Source: Anthostomella pinea
Taxonomy: Eukaryota > Ascomycota > Sordariomycetes > Xylariales > Xylariaceae
NCBI GenBank assembly: GCA_963556695.1
Contig: CAUWAG010000003.1
Location: 1,612,001-1,676,000, forward strand
Reading direction: 5' to 3'
Length of the DNA stretch: 64,000 bases
Shown here: piece by piece, positions 1 to 13,153 of the stretch
Layout of the letters: each line of letters starts with the position of its first letter
Position numbering within the stretch: position 1 is the stretch's first letter
Translations under genes and position numbers: made by a program
The notes under the pieces: model-generated
The model's database searches: none
The model's input: only the letters and a program-made list of their open reading frames with translations
Told to the model about the DNA's origin: nothing

Positions 1-892
1 CCATCACCGACGACTGTGTGTTGTTCAGAAACCTTTTCGTCCGGCTCATATTTCGATATGCAGTTCTCGGGTTGACCTTGGTGGGGTTCGTCGTGTTTGC
101 TTGTTCCCTACACGTCAACTGAAGACAAAGAACAACACCCGTTCCCACGCATTGTGATAACCCCATAAGGAGGAAGTGTATCTTGCGATAAGCCACAAAC
201 TCAAGCCAACACTACCTCTAGGAATGATTGCCCTCTGGATGCCAGCAGGGTATGTTCGTGCATGTAAACCTTGGCTAGTGGTCAAGGCATCCGCCATCGG
301 AGATAGGAGGTAGCAAACAGCAAATTCAGCCCGGAGTCGGAAGCACCCGACGTCACTCTTTGTCCTAGGTACTGATTGGGAAAAGGGGGGACAAGATTCT
401 GCATGGAGTCACCGCCCTTTGTGACAGCGTCGATCCCTGACATAACTGGCCTATCAGCACGTAAATCTCACATCATAGGGCGGCCCGTGGCTTTTCCGTG
501 GGTTATCACTACCCTGGCAAGTGGACACGGGTAGCCCTTATCGACCTTGGAAGGCGATCCTGATTGCTGGTTGGGATGCTCTAATCCCGCGCGACAGCTT
601 CGAAACCCTTTCTTTCGCACCAAGCCGCCCTGTCGTCGCTTGTCTTCCTCGTCGATATCCCGAGATACCCCCAAAACACTTGTTTCCATGTAGAGCGTGC
701 GTATCTCCCTTGTCCCAGCCTGTTTTCTCCTTGTTCTCCGTCATCGGGTGGCTCTTGCAAGCTCTTTGCCGGTTGGCAGTCAGGAGTCTTGACACGTGCA
801 TTTGACCCTGTTTCAGCTCGCGCGCAGAGCGTCATATGAGGGGATTCGCGTTGACATCCGCCTTTATCAGGATCGCTTTCCGTTGAAGAGCC
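1..892. other. Upstream region of SIN3, no gene seen
   Basis: I see no coding frame with recognisable protein features on either strand. Longer open frames at about 520-1170 are low-complexity shadows. The stretch just before the ATG at 893 presumably holds the SIN3 promoter and leader; no clear TATA box is visible. Confidence 0.5.
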
Positions 893-2443
893 ATGAACTC
901 CCATCCGGACGATATCTCGCATAGGGATCGCGAGTCGGCTGAGCGCCACCACCGAGATCAGTTCCCGACTGGCACGCCGCACCACAGCAACACCGCATCT
1001 CTGCAGATCCATCAGCCCGTCGCCTCGCGCCTTCCCGGTGCTATCAGCCCTGGAGGTCTCCTGATGAACCACGGCGGCTCGGGTCCTCCCATGCCCCTTG
1101 GCGCCCCCTCGGGACCCGTCAACGCATTCGGAGGGCCTCTGCCAAACGACTCCAACCGTCCACCCCAACACAGCGCCCAGAATGCGTCCCAGATGCTTGG
1201 GGCCCTGGCTGGCGGTCCCAACCCTGCGCCATCGGTGCCAGCAGGAGGACTAGGCCCTATCTTCGGGGGCCCGCTGCAACAAGATGGCCCTCGCCCTACC
1301 CAGGGCATGCCCTTTGGCGGCGGTAGTGGAGGTGCAGGTGGAGGAGGTGGTGGTGGGATGCCTGGCGGAGGCCACCCTATGCCTGGAGCAGCAAGTGGTG
1401 GTGGTGGTAGTGGCAGCAGCGGTGCCCTACCACAAGGCCAGCAACCTATACTCAACGTAAGTCATTGGTGCTCTGTCCCTACCCCCTTTTGCGCAAGCCG
1501 GCTGTACTGTTGTCATTGACTTGCACACCCCCGACTTTGTTCCTGTGTTGTCGAACGTTGACAACTTCAATTTTTTCTCGTTCACCTCCTTTTATGGTTG
1601 CTCAGCCCTGAGGGAATAAAGTTTGCCATATGAAATTAGTCTCATGAACTCTGTCGCGCCTCTCGCGCCTCAAGTGGAGCTCCCTCACCCTCAAGCACCT
1701 ATGACACTTGTCACAACTTCGTTCTTGATATAGTACTTTCATTTCTGTTGATTCCATGGCGGGCTTTTCTGCCATCTGGGCTGCGCTTCCTGCACAGCGA
1801 AGTGTACCTTGCCTCGAGCTTCCCTCTTCAGCCGCTGTTGCGCCTACTGACATAATGTCTTCCCAGGACGCTCTCAGCTACCTGGACCAGGTCAAGGTGC
1901 AATTTTCTGAGCAGCCCGACGTCTATAACAAGTTCTTGGATATTATGAAAGACTTCAAGAGCCAAACGTGAGTATAGACAACGGGCCCTGTCCTGAATGC
2001 AAACTTACACCTGCATGCAGAATCGACACGCCTGGTGTCATCAACCGTGTATCGGAGCTCTTTGCCGGAAACCCCAGCCTCATCCAGGGGTTCAACACCT
2101 TTCTTCCTCCTGGGTATAGGATCGAATGTGGTGGAGGTGACCCCAATACTATCAGGGTCACGACACCCATGGGCACAACTGTGCAGTCCATAACGGGCAG
2201 TAGGAACCAGGGCGAAGCGGCGCACGGCCAGCCTGCATTGAACGGGCCTTTCTTTAACCACCGGTCGAGTACGAGTAACTGGCAACCGGCGCAGCCGCAC
2301 AACAGCATAGAGAGCCCTGAGGCCGCTTTCAGCGTGCCTGCCATGAATGGCGCCAATCTCTTTGGGGCCGGACAGGGCTCCACTGCGTCTGTTGTTGCTG
2401 CTGCTGCCGCCTTGGACGGCCCGGCTGGCGGTGGCCAACAGCC

Positions 2444-2476
<33 letters not shown>

Positions 2477-5400
2477 CGGCAATTCACATGCTCCAAATGC
2501 TGCGACTACACCAAACCCTCCCACGACACGCAACGCAATAACGCCCACGCCAGGTATCGCCGCGCAGGGCAGTGCCAATGGAAGTGGCAACCAGCAAGCA
2601 AACATGGAGAAGCGAGGCCCGGTCGAGTTCAACCATGCGATTAGCTACGTCAACAAAATCAAGGTAAGGTGGTTGTGTGCAGTCGCAGCTTTTATTCCAC
2701 CTTTACCTTTAATTTCACCTTTCAACTGTCGCCGACGTTGCAACTCGCGACGTTGCAACTCGCGACGTTGCAACTCGCGACGACGCAACTTGCGACGCAG
2801 CATTGTAACTGCACTACCAGCACTGTTTATTTTTTCCACCTTCACTGCCCCCACTCCTCAGCACTTGGACCATGTTCTTCGTCTGATCTGCCTACTTACA
2901 CCTTTGGCCTAACACAGAACCGATTCCAGGATAAACCCGAAATCTACAAGCAATTCCTGGAAATCCTCCAAACCTACCAGCGCGAGCAAAAACCTATTCA
3001 TGACGTATATGCACAAGTCACCGGCCTCTTCAACACCGCCCCAGACCTTCTCGAAGACTTCAAGCAATTCCTCCCCGAATCGGCCGCCTCGAACAAGAAC
3101 GGCCCGCGTTCTGAGGACGTCCTCGCTATGACCAGCCTCGCCCAAGCGACGCCGCAGCCCGCCCACACCGCGAAGGACGGCCAGCGGCTCCCCCCGGTGG
3201 GCAATTTCGCACCCCCCGCCAGCGCCAGCAAAGATAGCAAGAAGCGCCCTCGTAACGAGAAACAACCACCGCCGTCCGCTCTGACCATGTCCGACAGCCC
3301 TGCTCTAGGGTCGCGCGCGATGCCCGGTGTCGGACCTATGAGCAAGCGACCGAAAGTCAACCACAAGCCACTCGCTACCGACGCCCTCTCCATCGAGCCG
3401 ACCCTCACCCCCGTCCTTCCCGAGCCGATGGCGCCTACATCGTCAGCGAATGCAACTAGCGAGGAGATGGCCTTCTTCGAGAAGGTCAAGAAGTACATTG
3501 GCAACAGATCTACCATGAACGAGTTCCTGAAGCTGTGCAACATGTACTCGCAGTGCCTGATCGATACAAATGACTTGGTCCACAAGGCCAGCCAGTTCAT
3601 AGGCGGAAATCCCGAGCTCATGGAATACTTCACCAAGTTTGTCCAATTCGAGGGCGCGGACGAGGTCATTGAGAATCGACCCCGACCACCGGTCGAGAAA
3701 GTATCGCTCAGCAACTGTCGTGGAAGCGGCCCCAGCTACCGGCTTTTGCCCAGACGTGTAAGTACCCTGTGACGGTTGATGCCTGAGGCTGGGAGACGAT
3801 TGTTTATTTACTGACGGCTTGGCCTCCAGGAAGAGCTCAAGCCCTGCGGTGGCCGAGACGAGATGTGCAACGCGGTACTGAACGACCAATGGGCGTCCCA
3901 TCCCACATGGGCCTCCGAAGATTCCGGATTCGTTGCCCACCGCAAGAATGCCTTTGAAGAGGGATTACACCGCATTGAGGAAGAACGGCACGACTACGAC
4001 TTCAACATCGAAGCAAATAACAAGTGCATCCAGCTGTTGGAGCCGATCGCTCAGCAAATGCTGAACCTTGCACAACATGAGCGCGAAACTTTCCAGATGC
4101 CAGCAGGACTTGGTGGCTCCAGCACTTCCATCTACAAACGTGTGCTCAAGAAGATCTATGGTGCCGACAGAGGCGCCGAGGTCGTCAACGATATGTTCAC
4201 CGACCCCTTCGCCGTCGTTCCCGTGGTATTGGCCCGCTTGAAGCAGAAAGACGAGGAGTGGCGCTTCACCCAGCGAGAATGGGAGAAAGTCTGGCTGGCG
4301 CAGACCGAGGTTATGCACCTCAAGAGTCTCGATCACATGGGCATCCAAGTCAAGCAGGCCGACAAGCGAAATCTCTCCGCGAAGCACCTTGTTGATGTCA
4401 TTAAGACCAAGCATGAGGAGCAGCGACGAATGCGCAGTGTTAGTAAAAAGGTGGCGCGTCATCAGTTCGCTTACGAGCTTGGTGATCAGGAAGTCATCCT
4501 TGATCTGCTGCGCTTCATGGTCCTCTACGGCATGAACAATGGCCAGCACAGTGCTGCGGAGAAGGAACGGATTGTTGATTTCTTCGAGTCGTTCATCCCG
4601 CAGTTTTTCGATCTTCCCGAGGACAAAGTTCAGGATCGCCTGAAGGATATTGATCGGGAGTCTGGCGAGGAAGACGCAGAGGATCAACTCCCGGCAGAGC
4701 TTACCAACGGCCGATCGCGACGAAACGGCAAGAAGTCGGATCTCCTGCGAGGCGTTCTAGATCCCGGCCGCAATGGTACCAAGGCTCGCACTCAGAAGGA
4801 AGACAGCGCAGCCTCCGGTAGCAAGGAAACCACGCCCGACGTCGGATCGGGGAACGAGGAAGAAATGGGTGACGCACCTGAAGACCCTCTCTCCACCGAC
4901 ATGTCGAATGAGCGATGGCTGCCAATTGTTCCTCGAGCGACAGTGGTCAAGGGCGCCAACCCTCTCCTCGATGACGACGGGGAGTTGAAGGCCGACGGAT
5001 TCTTCCCTCGACCGTGGTACAACTTCTTCTGCAACCAGACAATCTACGTCTTCTTCAGTCTCTTCCAGATACTGTACAAGCGCCTGAAAGACGTCCGGGA
5101 CAGCCAGCAAAGCGTCTTGGATGAGATCACTCGCGCTAAGAGCAAGTTGCCCGCCAAGGAAATGGGCATTGCTGTCAACATGCTGAATTACTTTGACGAG
5201 AGTAACCCTGACTCTTTCTGGCCGAGGACCGTGGACCTCATCGAGGACTACATCACTGGAGAGATTGAGGAAAATCGCTACCAGGAGGTCTTGCGCCACT
5301 ACTATCTCAAGAAGGGCTGGACCTTGTACACGATTCCGGATCTGCTCAAGACCCTGTGCCGTCTGTCTCTGATATGCACAAGCTCAGACTCGAAGGAGAA

Positions 5401-6135
5401 AACGCCGGACCTGATCCAACAGTTCTTGACTAGTCGCAGTCAGGAGGAGACCAGTTACCAGACAGAGATTGCCGCTCGGAAGTTTGCGGAGAAATGTATC
5501 AAGGATGGCGACATGTTTGCCATCTGCTGGGTACGTTCACATCCGCTCGTTTAAGGTGGTATCACTAACTTTTTGAACAGTCCCCGCAGAACCACGAGGC
5601 TACGGTTCGCTGGTTACAGAAAGACGAGACGACGTTCTATATGGACGAAATGGAGTTGCGTGAGAGATGGCAGTACTACATCTCCTCGTACATGCGAGTC
5701 GAGCCTACCGAAGGTATCCCCCGCTCTCGTCTCCAGAAGACCGTGCTTGCTCGGAATCTGCCTTCGAACGAGACGGACTCTGACGATGGCATTGCCCCGA
5801 AACCTCTCAAGTTTGATGAGAATCTGGTGTTGCGCATCTGCCTGAACTCGGACAAGATCGTCTGGGAGAAGGACACATCGGAGTTCTTCATATACGCCAG
5901 TGACCCCGAAACTCGTGAAGAGAAAGCCAAGATCGAGGAGCGCAACCAAGCTGTCACCGAACACCGCCAGCAGCGCTTCCGAGAGAAGATGGTGATGAAT
6001 AACGCGTGGATGCGGGGACTCAGCCAGGATGACGTCCAGAAGGTCAACGAGAGCTTTCAGAAGTGGCTGACTGGTGCCGTGACACCTACCTCCAACATCC
6101 GAGAAGGTGACGATGACATGGAGATGATGCAGTGA
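893..6135 (+). CDS. SIN3: Sin3 transcriptional co-repressor
   Basis: This is the scaffold of the Sin3-Rpd3 histone deacetylase complex in the nucleus. Six exons (893-1456, 1867-1967, 2021-2663, 2918-3757, 3830-5530, 5581-6135) give 1467 aa, in frame throughout. PAH1 is at about residues 189-256 ([10 protein letters not shown]... ending FNTFLPPGY). PAH2 is at about 423-490 ([11 protein letters not shown], ending FKQFLP) and PAH3 at about 617-685 ([11 protein letters not shown]). The HDAC-interacting region follows (SYRLLPRR, then [14 protein letters not shown] and [15 protein letters not shown]), and the conserved C-terminal Sin3 domain extends to the end. The N-terminus is Gly/Pro-rich and there is a polyglutamine run near residue 361-372. 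The first intron is 410 nt, long for a fungus, and the intron before exon 4 carries a minisatellite. The start at 893 is the first ATG of the open frame; only the exact N-terminus is uncertain. Confidence 0.95.
2731..2803 (+). repeat. 15-bp minisatellite in a SIN3 intron
   Basis: The unit CGACGTTGCAACTCG is repeated about four to five times head to tail, with the last copies diverged. It lies inside the 254-nt intron between the exons that together encode PAH2. The unit is partly self-complementary (GCGACGTTGCAACTCGC), so the transcript could fold locally. Confidence 0.8.
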
Positions 6136-7121
6136 TGCAGCGGGTTCGCTCGCCTTCTTGACTCCCATATGGTTCCGCATTTTTCAGAGCAATCTTTTCA
6201 GCATTGAGCAACGGGGTTTTGATACAGGACAAACGAGGAAATGGATTTGGGGCCGGCGCCAGGCGTCATATCTCAAGGCATTGAGAGGAAGGGGATACCC
6301 GCCAGACATAGCGACTCTTCATTACCTGTGTACTAGATCGGTTTCCTTTGTCGCCACTGGCAGGATCAACACCTACGGCTACTCGAGATATCCACAAGCT
6401 GGTGCCAGCCGTAGGGCTCGCATGCAGTGGAAAGCAAGGGAGGAAGTTAAGGATGCAGTCTTGACTCAATCCGCGCAACCAAGCAAGCGGTGCGGACTGA
6501 GTGCCCAGAGGCTTTACGACGCTTCGATTCCCCTGTACACTATGATTAGGTAGTTTATACGACCACCGGAGAATATCACCACCTACTGCAACAGTTGCAT
6601 GCTTGTGACTTTGGCTGCTTGTGATGATGTACGTACTAACTATAGGACTGCTCGCCGCGTTCAAGCCTGGTCAGCCCAAGACACGGATAATCGACCATGA
6701 CGAACGGCTTCACCGTAAAGTGGTAGGTTGGGTATGGAACTCGGGCTTGCTGCTCAGGTTGGGAAGTTCATCGGGACCATTACGAATGAGGTACCTGGTC
6801 AAGAGCGGGTGGCACAAGCGAAGCAACAACCTGGACCTGGATAGACGCGACACAATCAATACAAGCTCTGGGGTGAATGGTATATCTTGGTTCTATTAGG
6901 TCTGCTAGAAGCACTGGTTTCATCTACTGCTTTCATCATCCTCGTTGCACATCAAACGCCCTCTATCAACGAAAGCCTCTTCATTTTTACTCTTTTATTA
7001 CTGGATCGGCAACATGCCACCATGCTATGCCATCTGTGCCAGCCCGGTATTTATATCGTCTCTACAGTAGCCCGGTTTCCTCCACCATACATAGCTTCGT
7101 GCTCTGTCGGTCTGGAAGCGG
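6136..7121. other. Convergent intergenic region SIN3/thiolase
   Basis: About 1 kb between two genes whose 3' ends face each other. No supported gene was found. Several short open frames have no family features and are crossed by stops in all alternatives. Confidence 0.5.
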
Positions 7122-8524
<1,403 letters not shown>

Positions 8525-9103
8525 GATGGCGGCTAAGGATCGAGAAGACAAAATGAATGGATGAATCAGTCGTGTCTCGGTGTCTCGGGCCTGAGGGCGG
8601 AAGGGGAGAAATGCCAATGGAAGGAGTCTCTAGCAACGACCGAGATGTTTAGTTCGAGGTCCCCTTTTTCTCACCGCCCCTCCTTGGGATGTTGGGAAGG
8701 CAATTCTTTTATTATTATTACGGTACCCGATTCCTTGGGCGGCGGGCCGGTGTTGGCGGTCAGCTCATTGTAGAAAACCCCCGAGCGGTATCAGTGGCGC
8801 GGGGTCAATCCTGATCGGGTAAGAGGGGCAGCCCGACAACCGGTCCTTCATCGGCTGCGACCCACAGATCCCAACGCTGCTAGCTAAGGTGGGTACAGTC
8901 TGCAGCCTTGCATCCAGCGCGATGCCACAGCGCCACACTTTCTACTGTACTGCACAGTACAGCACTAGCCACAGTCAAAGCTGATCAGCCTCGTCTTGTT
9001 TTTGATGCATCAGCCATGGGAGCTTCTGAGCATAACTTTTCCTTTCTGATTTGATCGCCAATCCCGACCACTCTCTCGAGCAACGCCAAAGCACACAGAC
9101 GCT
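8525..9103. promoter_or_regulatory. Divergent promoter between ERG10 and SNU114
   Basis: The start codons of the two divergently transcribed housekeeping genes are 579 bp apart, so both promoters must lie here. Pyrimidine-rich stretches flank the SNU114 start. I do not see a convincing TATA box for either gene. Confidence 0.5.
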
Positions 9104-12100
9104 ATGGATGACCTCTACGATGAGTACGTTGACCTCTGCGCATGACCGTCGCATTGGTACTAACCATCTTCCACAACAGGTTCGGCAACTTTATTGGGGA
9201 GGATGCCGACGCATCTGAGGAAGAGTCCGAGCATGGCGTGGATGCGAGCGCGTATCTCGACGACGAGTATCCCGAAGAGGCGCCCGAAGCGACAGGCCAG
9301 GAATTGATGGAGTTAGACGACGAGGGACCTTCGAACGCCGTAGTATTACATGAAGACAAGCAGTATTACCCCTCGGCGCAACAAGTCTATGGTGAAGATG
9401 TCGAGACCATGGTGCAGGAAGAGGATGCGCAACCGCTTTCACAACCCATCATCGCCCCCGTTGACGTAAAGAAGTTCTCCGTTGAGGAGGCCGACCTTCC
9501 GCCCGTCTTCTTCGACCGCAGTTTCATGACGGATCTCATGAACTTCCCCGATCAAATACGGAATATCGCCTTCGCCGGGCACCTACATCATGGCAAGACT
9601 GCTTTCATGGACATGCTTGTCCTCGAGACACACGATATTGTCGACAGGCTAGAGAAGCGGACCGGGAAGAAGAGAGACGAACAGCTGCGGTATACCGACA
9701 CACACATCCTGGAGAGAGAACGAGGAGTCTCGGTCAAGGCAGCGCCGATGAGCTTGATCCTCCAGAGCACCAAGGGCAAATCCCATCTCTTCAACATGAT
9801 TGATACCCCAGGCCATGTCAACTTCGTCGACGAGGTTGCAGCCGCCCTCAGGTTGGTGGATGGCGTTGCGCTGGTGGTGGATGTAGTGGAAGGCGTCCAG
9901 GTCAACACCGAGCAGATCATCAAGCATTGTGTGCTCGAGGATATCCCGATGACTTTAATTGTCAACAAGATGGACAGATTAATAGTGGAGTTGAGGTTAC
10001 CTCCCAGTGATGCTTACTTCAAGTTGAAGCATGTCATCGAGGAGGTCAACACCATAATCGAAAACACACGGCCGGGGATGGGGGAGAAGAAGCGATTAAG
10101 TCCAGAGAAGGGGAACGTCCTGTTCGCGTGCAGCGATATGGGCTGGTGCTTCAATCTCCAGTCATTCGCAAAGATGTACGCCGACAGCTTCCCCGGGGTC
10201 AACACTGAGGAATTCGCAAAGCGACTTTGGGGCGATATCTACTTCAACCCCAAGAAGCGGACGTTTAGCAGGAAACCCCTGCCTGGCGAAGACGGCGCAA
10301 AGAGATCCTTCCTGAACTTCGTTCTCGAGCCCATCTACAAGGTCTTCTCCCATACCATCAGCACGAACCCCAACGAGCTCAAGGCGATACTAGCCTCACT
10401 GGGAATACATCTCAAACCGTCACAGTACAAAACCGATGCCAAGATCTTACTCAAGCTGGTCTGCGAGCAGTTCTTCGGGCCGTCTACAGGCTTTGTGGAC
10501 ATGATTGTCAAGCATGTCCCATCGCCATTGGAGGCAGCCGAGCACAAGCTGGAAAGATACTACACTGGCCCCCTGGACACGAAAGTGGCGGAAGCCATGA
10601 AGAAGTGCGATCAGGATGGACCTTTAGTGATTCACGTCACCAAGCTGTTCAACTCAGCTGACGCAAAGAGCTTCTCTTCCTTTGGCCGCGTGATGAGCGG
10701 TATTGCTCGGCCTGGGATGTCTGTACGTGTTCTAGGAGAGGGTTACTCGATTGATGACGAGGAAGACATGGCAATGGCCACTATCAATAACGTCTACATT
10801 GCCGAGACGCGGTATAACGTCGAGACGGACGGCGTTCCCGCTGGAAACTGGGTGTTGCTCAGTGGTGTTGACAACTCGATCGTCAAGTCGGCGACAATTG
10901 TGCCCCCGAAACTGGAAGACGACGAGGAGGCATACATCTTCAAGCCAGTCACACATTTCACGGAGTCAGTTCTCAAGGTAGCCGTCGAGCCCATAAACCC
11001 TTCGGAGCTGCCGAAGATGCTCGACGGCCTGAGGAAGATCAACAAGAGCTACCCCCTCATCACTACGAAGGTGGAAGAGTCGGGCGAACACGTTGTGCTA
11101 GGCACCGGCGAGCTGTACATGGACTGCGTCCTCCACGACCTCCGACGGCTATACGCGGACATGGAGATCAAGGTTTCCGATCCTGTAACCCGTTTCTGTG
11201 AGACGGTAGATGAGGTGTCCGCCACCAAATGTTACGCTATCACGCCAAACAAGAAGAACAAAATCACCATGGTCGCAGAGCCCTTGGATGATGGCATCGC
11301 AGAAGACATCGAGAGCGGGCAGGTCAAGATGCGAGACGGCGCACGCAAAGTCGGAAAGTTCTTCCAAGAAAAGTATGGCTGGGATTTACTGGCCGCCAGG
11401 AGCATCTGGGCTTTCGGACCGGATGAGATGGGGCCTAACATCTTACAGGACGACACACTCGCAGAGGTACGTCAAAATTTGCCTTCTCACAAACTCTTCC
11501 ATCTCCGAGTTCCCATCCCCCACTCAAGCGCCCCGCGTCTTACTACACCAGCCATGTCGTTCCGAGTGGAGGGCTGCCTCGTGTGTCCGCATGCGGCAAT
11601 GTCTTCGCCAGTTTCAGCCTCAAATTCTAGAATCTTGTGTCTCTTCGAATGTCACCTAATGTTTTTGGCAGGTTGATAAGACGCTTCTACGGAGTGTGCG
11701 GGAAACCATCCGCCAAGGTTTCAGTTGGGCAACTCGTGAGGGTCCGCTGTGTGAAGAACGTAAGTACCTGCATTCCGTCACATTTTGATATCTTTCATCC
11801 CACCCACCTTGCATGGACCAAGTGCTCCTGGCCAGGATCTCATCTAGGCTCCCACCCAGCAGTTCGAAGATATGTCCATCTGTCCCGGATTGGCTGCACA
11901 GCCAGGGCAGTTCCCTAGTGTGCAGCACGTCCTGGAATCCAACCTTCCACGTCTTTGGCCGAACATAGCCTGCGCATCGTCATATTCGTCTCCAGCGTCC
12001 CTCCATCGCGATCTTCCTGCGCAGAGACCAGGCTCCCGGGAGCTTTAACGGCGAACAGGGCATCATGCGTATCGGCTCGGCTGGCTGGCTTAAAGCGGCA

Positions 12101-13153
12101 GACATATCTGTGACCCATGTTCGTCGGCCACGCGACAAACTGTCAGTGCGACTGGGACCCGTCGCTCTGCAGTCGTTCTGCATACGAGTGCATGCCTGCA
12201 TTCCTTTATGTTACAGTGCTTGGTGCTACCTGTCAGTCATCCAGCGAAGTCCGACGGTGGTATACACGCCCTGCGAAGTCGTGGACCAGCATGCAGATGA
12301 CGCATGAAGCTTCACGCAGTCTCATCCACCCCTGTTTGGAAGCATGCCCTGCAAACACCATGATCTGCGGTGCTTTCCTCACCAGGGCCTAGTGACGCTC
12401 CCACATGCGCAAAACCGTTGAGATACTACTAGTAGTTGCATTTTGTCCTGTCCCGTTACTCCATCCGTCTGCCACGTCTCCCCTTCCAGCAGTCGAATTA
12501 CCAGGTAGCCTGCGAGCACGATCGAGTGATGATATCGTATTTTTATGTTGCATAGGAAGTTACACTAACACGCGCTTTTCTCTGTAGCGATCCGCAATAC
12601 CAAGTTCCGTATCATGGATGCTTCCTTGGCACAAGAGGCTATCTTCAGAGGAGGTGGTCAAATTATCCCCACCGCACGTCGCGCGTGCTATAGCTCCTTC
12701 CTAATGGCGTCGCCACGCCTCATGGAACCTCTATACGCATGCTCCATGACGGGACCCCAAGACGCCGTCCCTGTGCTGTACAACGTTCTGGCACGTCGGC
12801 GTGGACACGTGTTGACCGACGGGCCGGTAGCGGGGACGCCACTTTACCGCGTCGACGGCCTGATCCCAGTAATCGACTCGTTTGGCTTCGAGACGGACGT
12901 ACGCATCCACACTCAGGGTCTCGCCATGGTCAGTCTCGTCTTCGACAAGTGGCAAAAGGTACCAGGCGACCCTCTCGATAAGGATGTGGTGTTGCGACCC
13001 CTGCAGGCAGCTGACGCTCAGGCTACTGCACGCGACTTTGTGCTCAAGACCAGGCGGCGCAAGGGTCTCAGTGAGGACGTTAGCGTGGCGAAGTTCCTCG
13101 AGCCCGAGTTCTACCAGAGTCTCATGGAGAGCGGCACGCTCGGGAGCCCTTGA
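9104..13153 (+). CDS. SNU114: U5 snRNP GTPase Snu114 (EFTUD2-type)
   Basis: This EF-2-like GTPase in the spliceosomal U5 snRNP controls Brr2-driven activation and disassembly. Four exons (9104-9123, 9180-11466, 11672-11759, 12588-13153) give 986 aa in frame, normal for the family. The start MDDLYDEFGNFIGE is the family's conserved beginning, which confirms the 20-nt first exon. An acidic N-terminus is followed by G1 (AGHLHHGKT, near residue 139), G3 (DTPGHVNF, near 214) and G4 (NKMD, near 268), then EF-G-like domains II-V. The last exon carries [16 protein letters not shown] and the domain IV/V region including [12 protein letters not shown]. The last intron (11760-12587) is 828 nt, far longer than any other intron in the window, yet both splice sites join the conserved EEP-IRNTKFR stretch exactly. 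Confidence 0.95.

Noticed and set aside
1955..2632. Long minus-strand open frame inside SIN3 (Cys/Ala-rich)
   Set aside because: It is the antisense of the SIN3 exon with the polyglutamine run; the Cys run is the complement of CAG repeats.
12290..12587. Possible C/D-box snoRNA in the long SNU114 intron
   Set aside because: A TGATGA-like C box occurs near 12525, but no D box or terminal stem is found before the acceptor.
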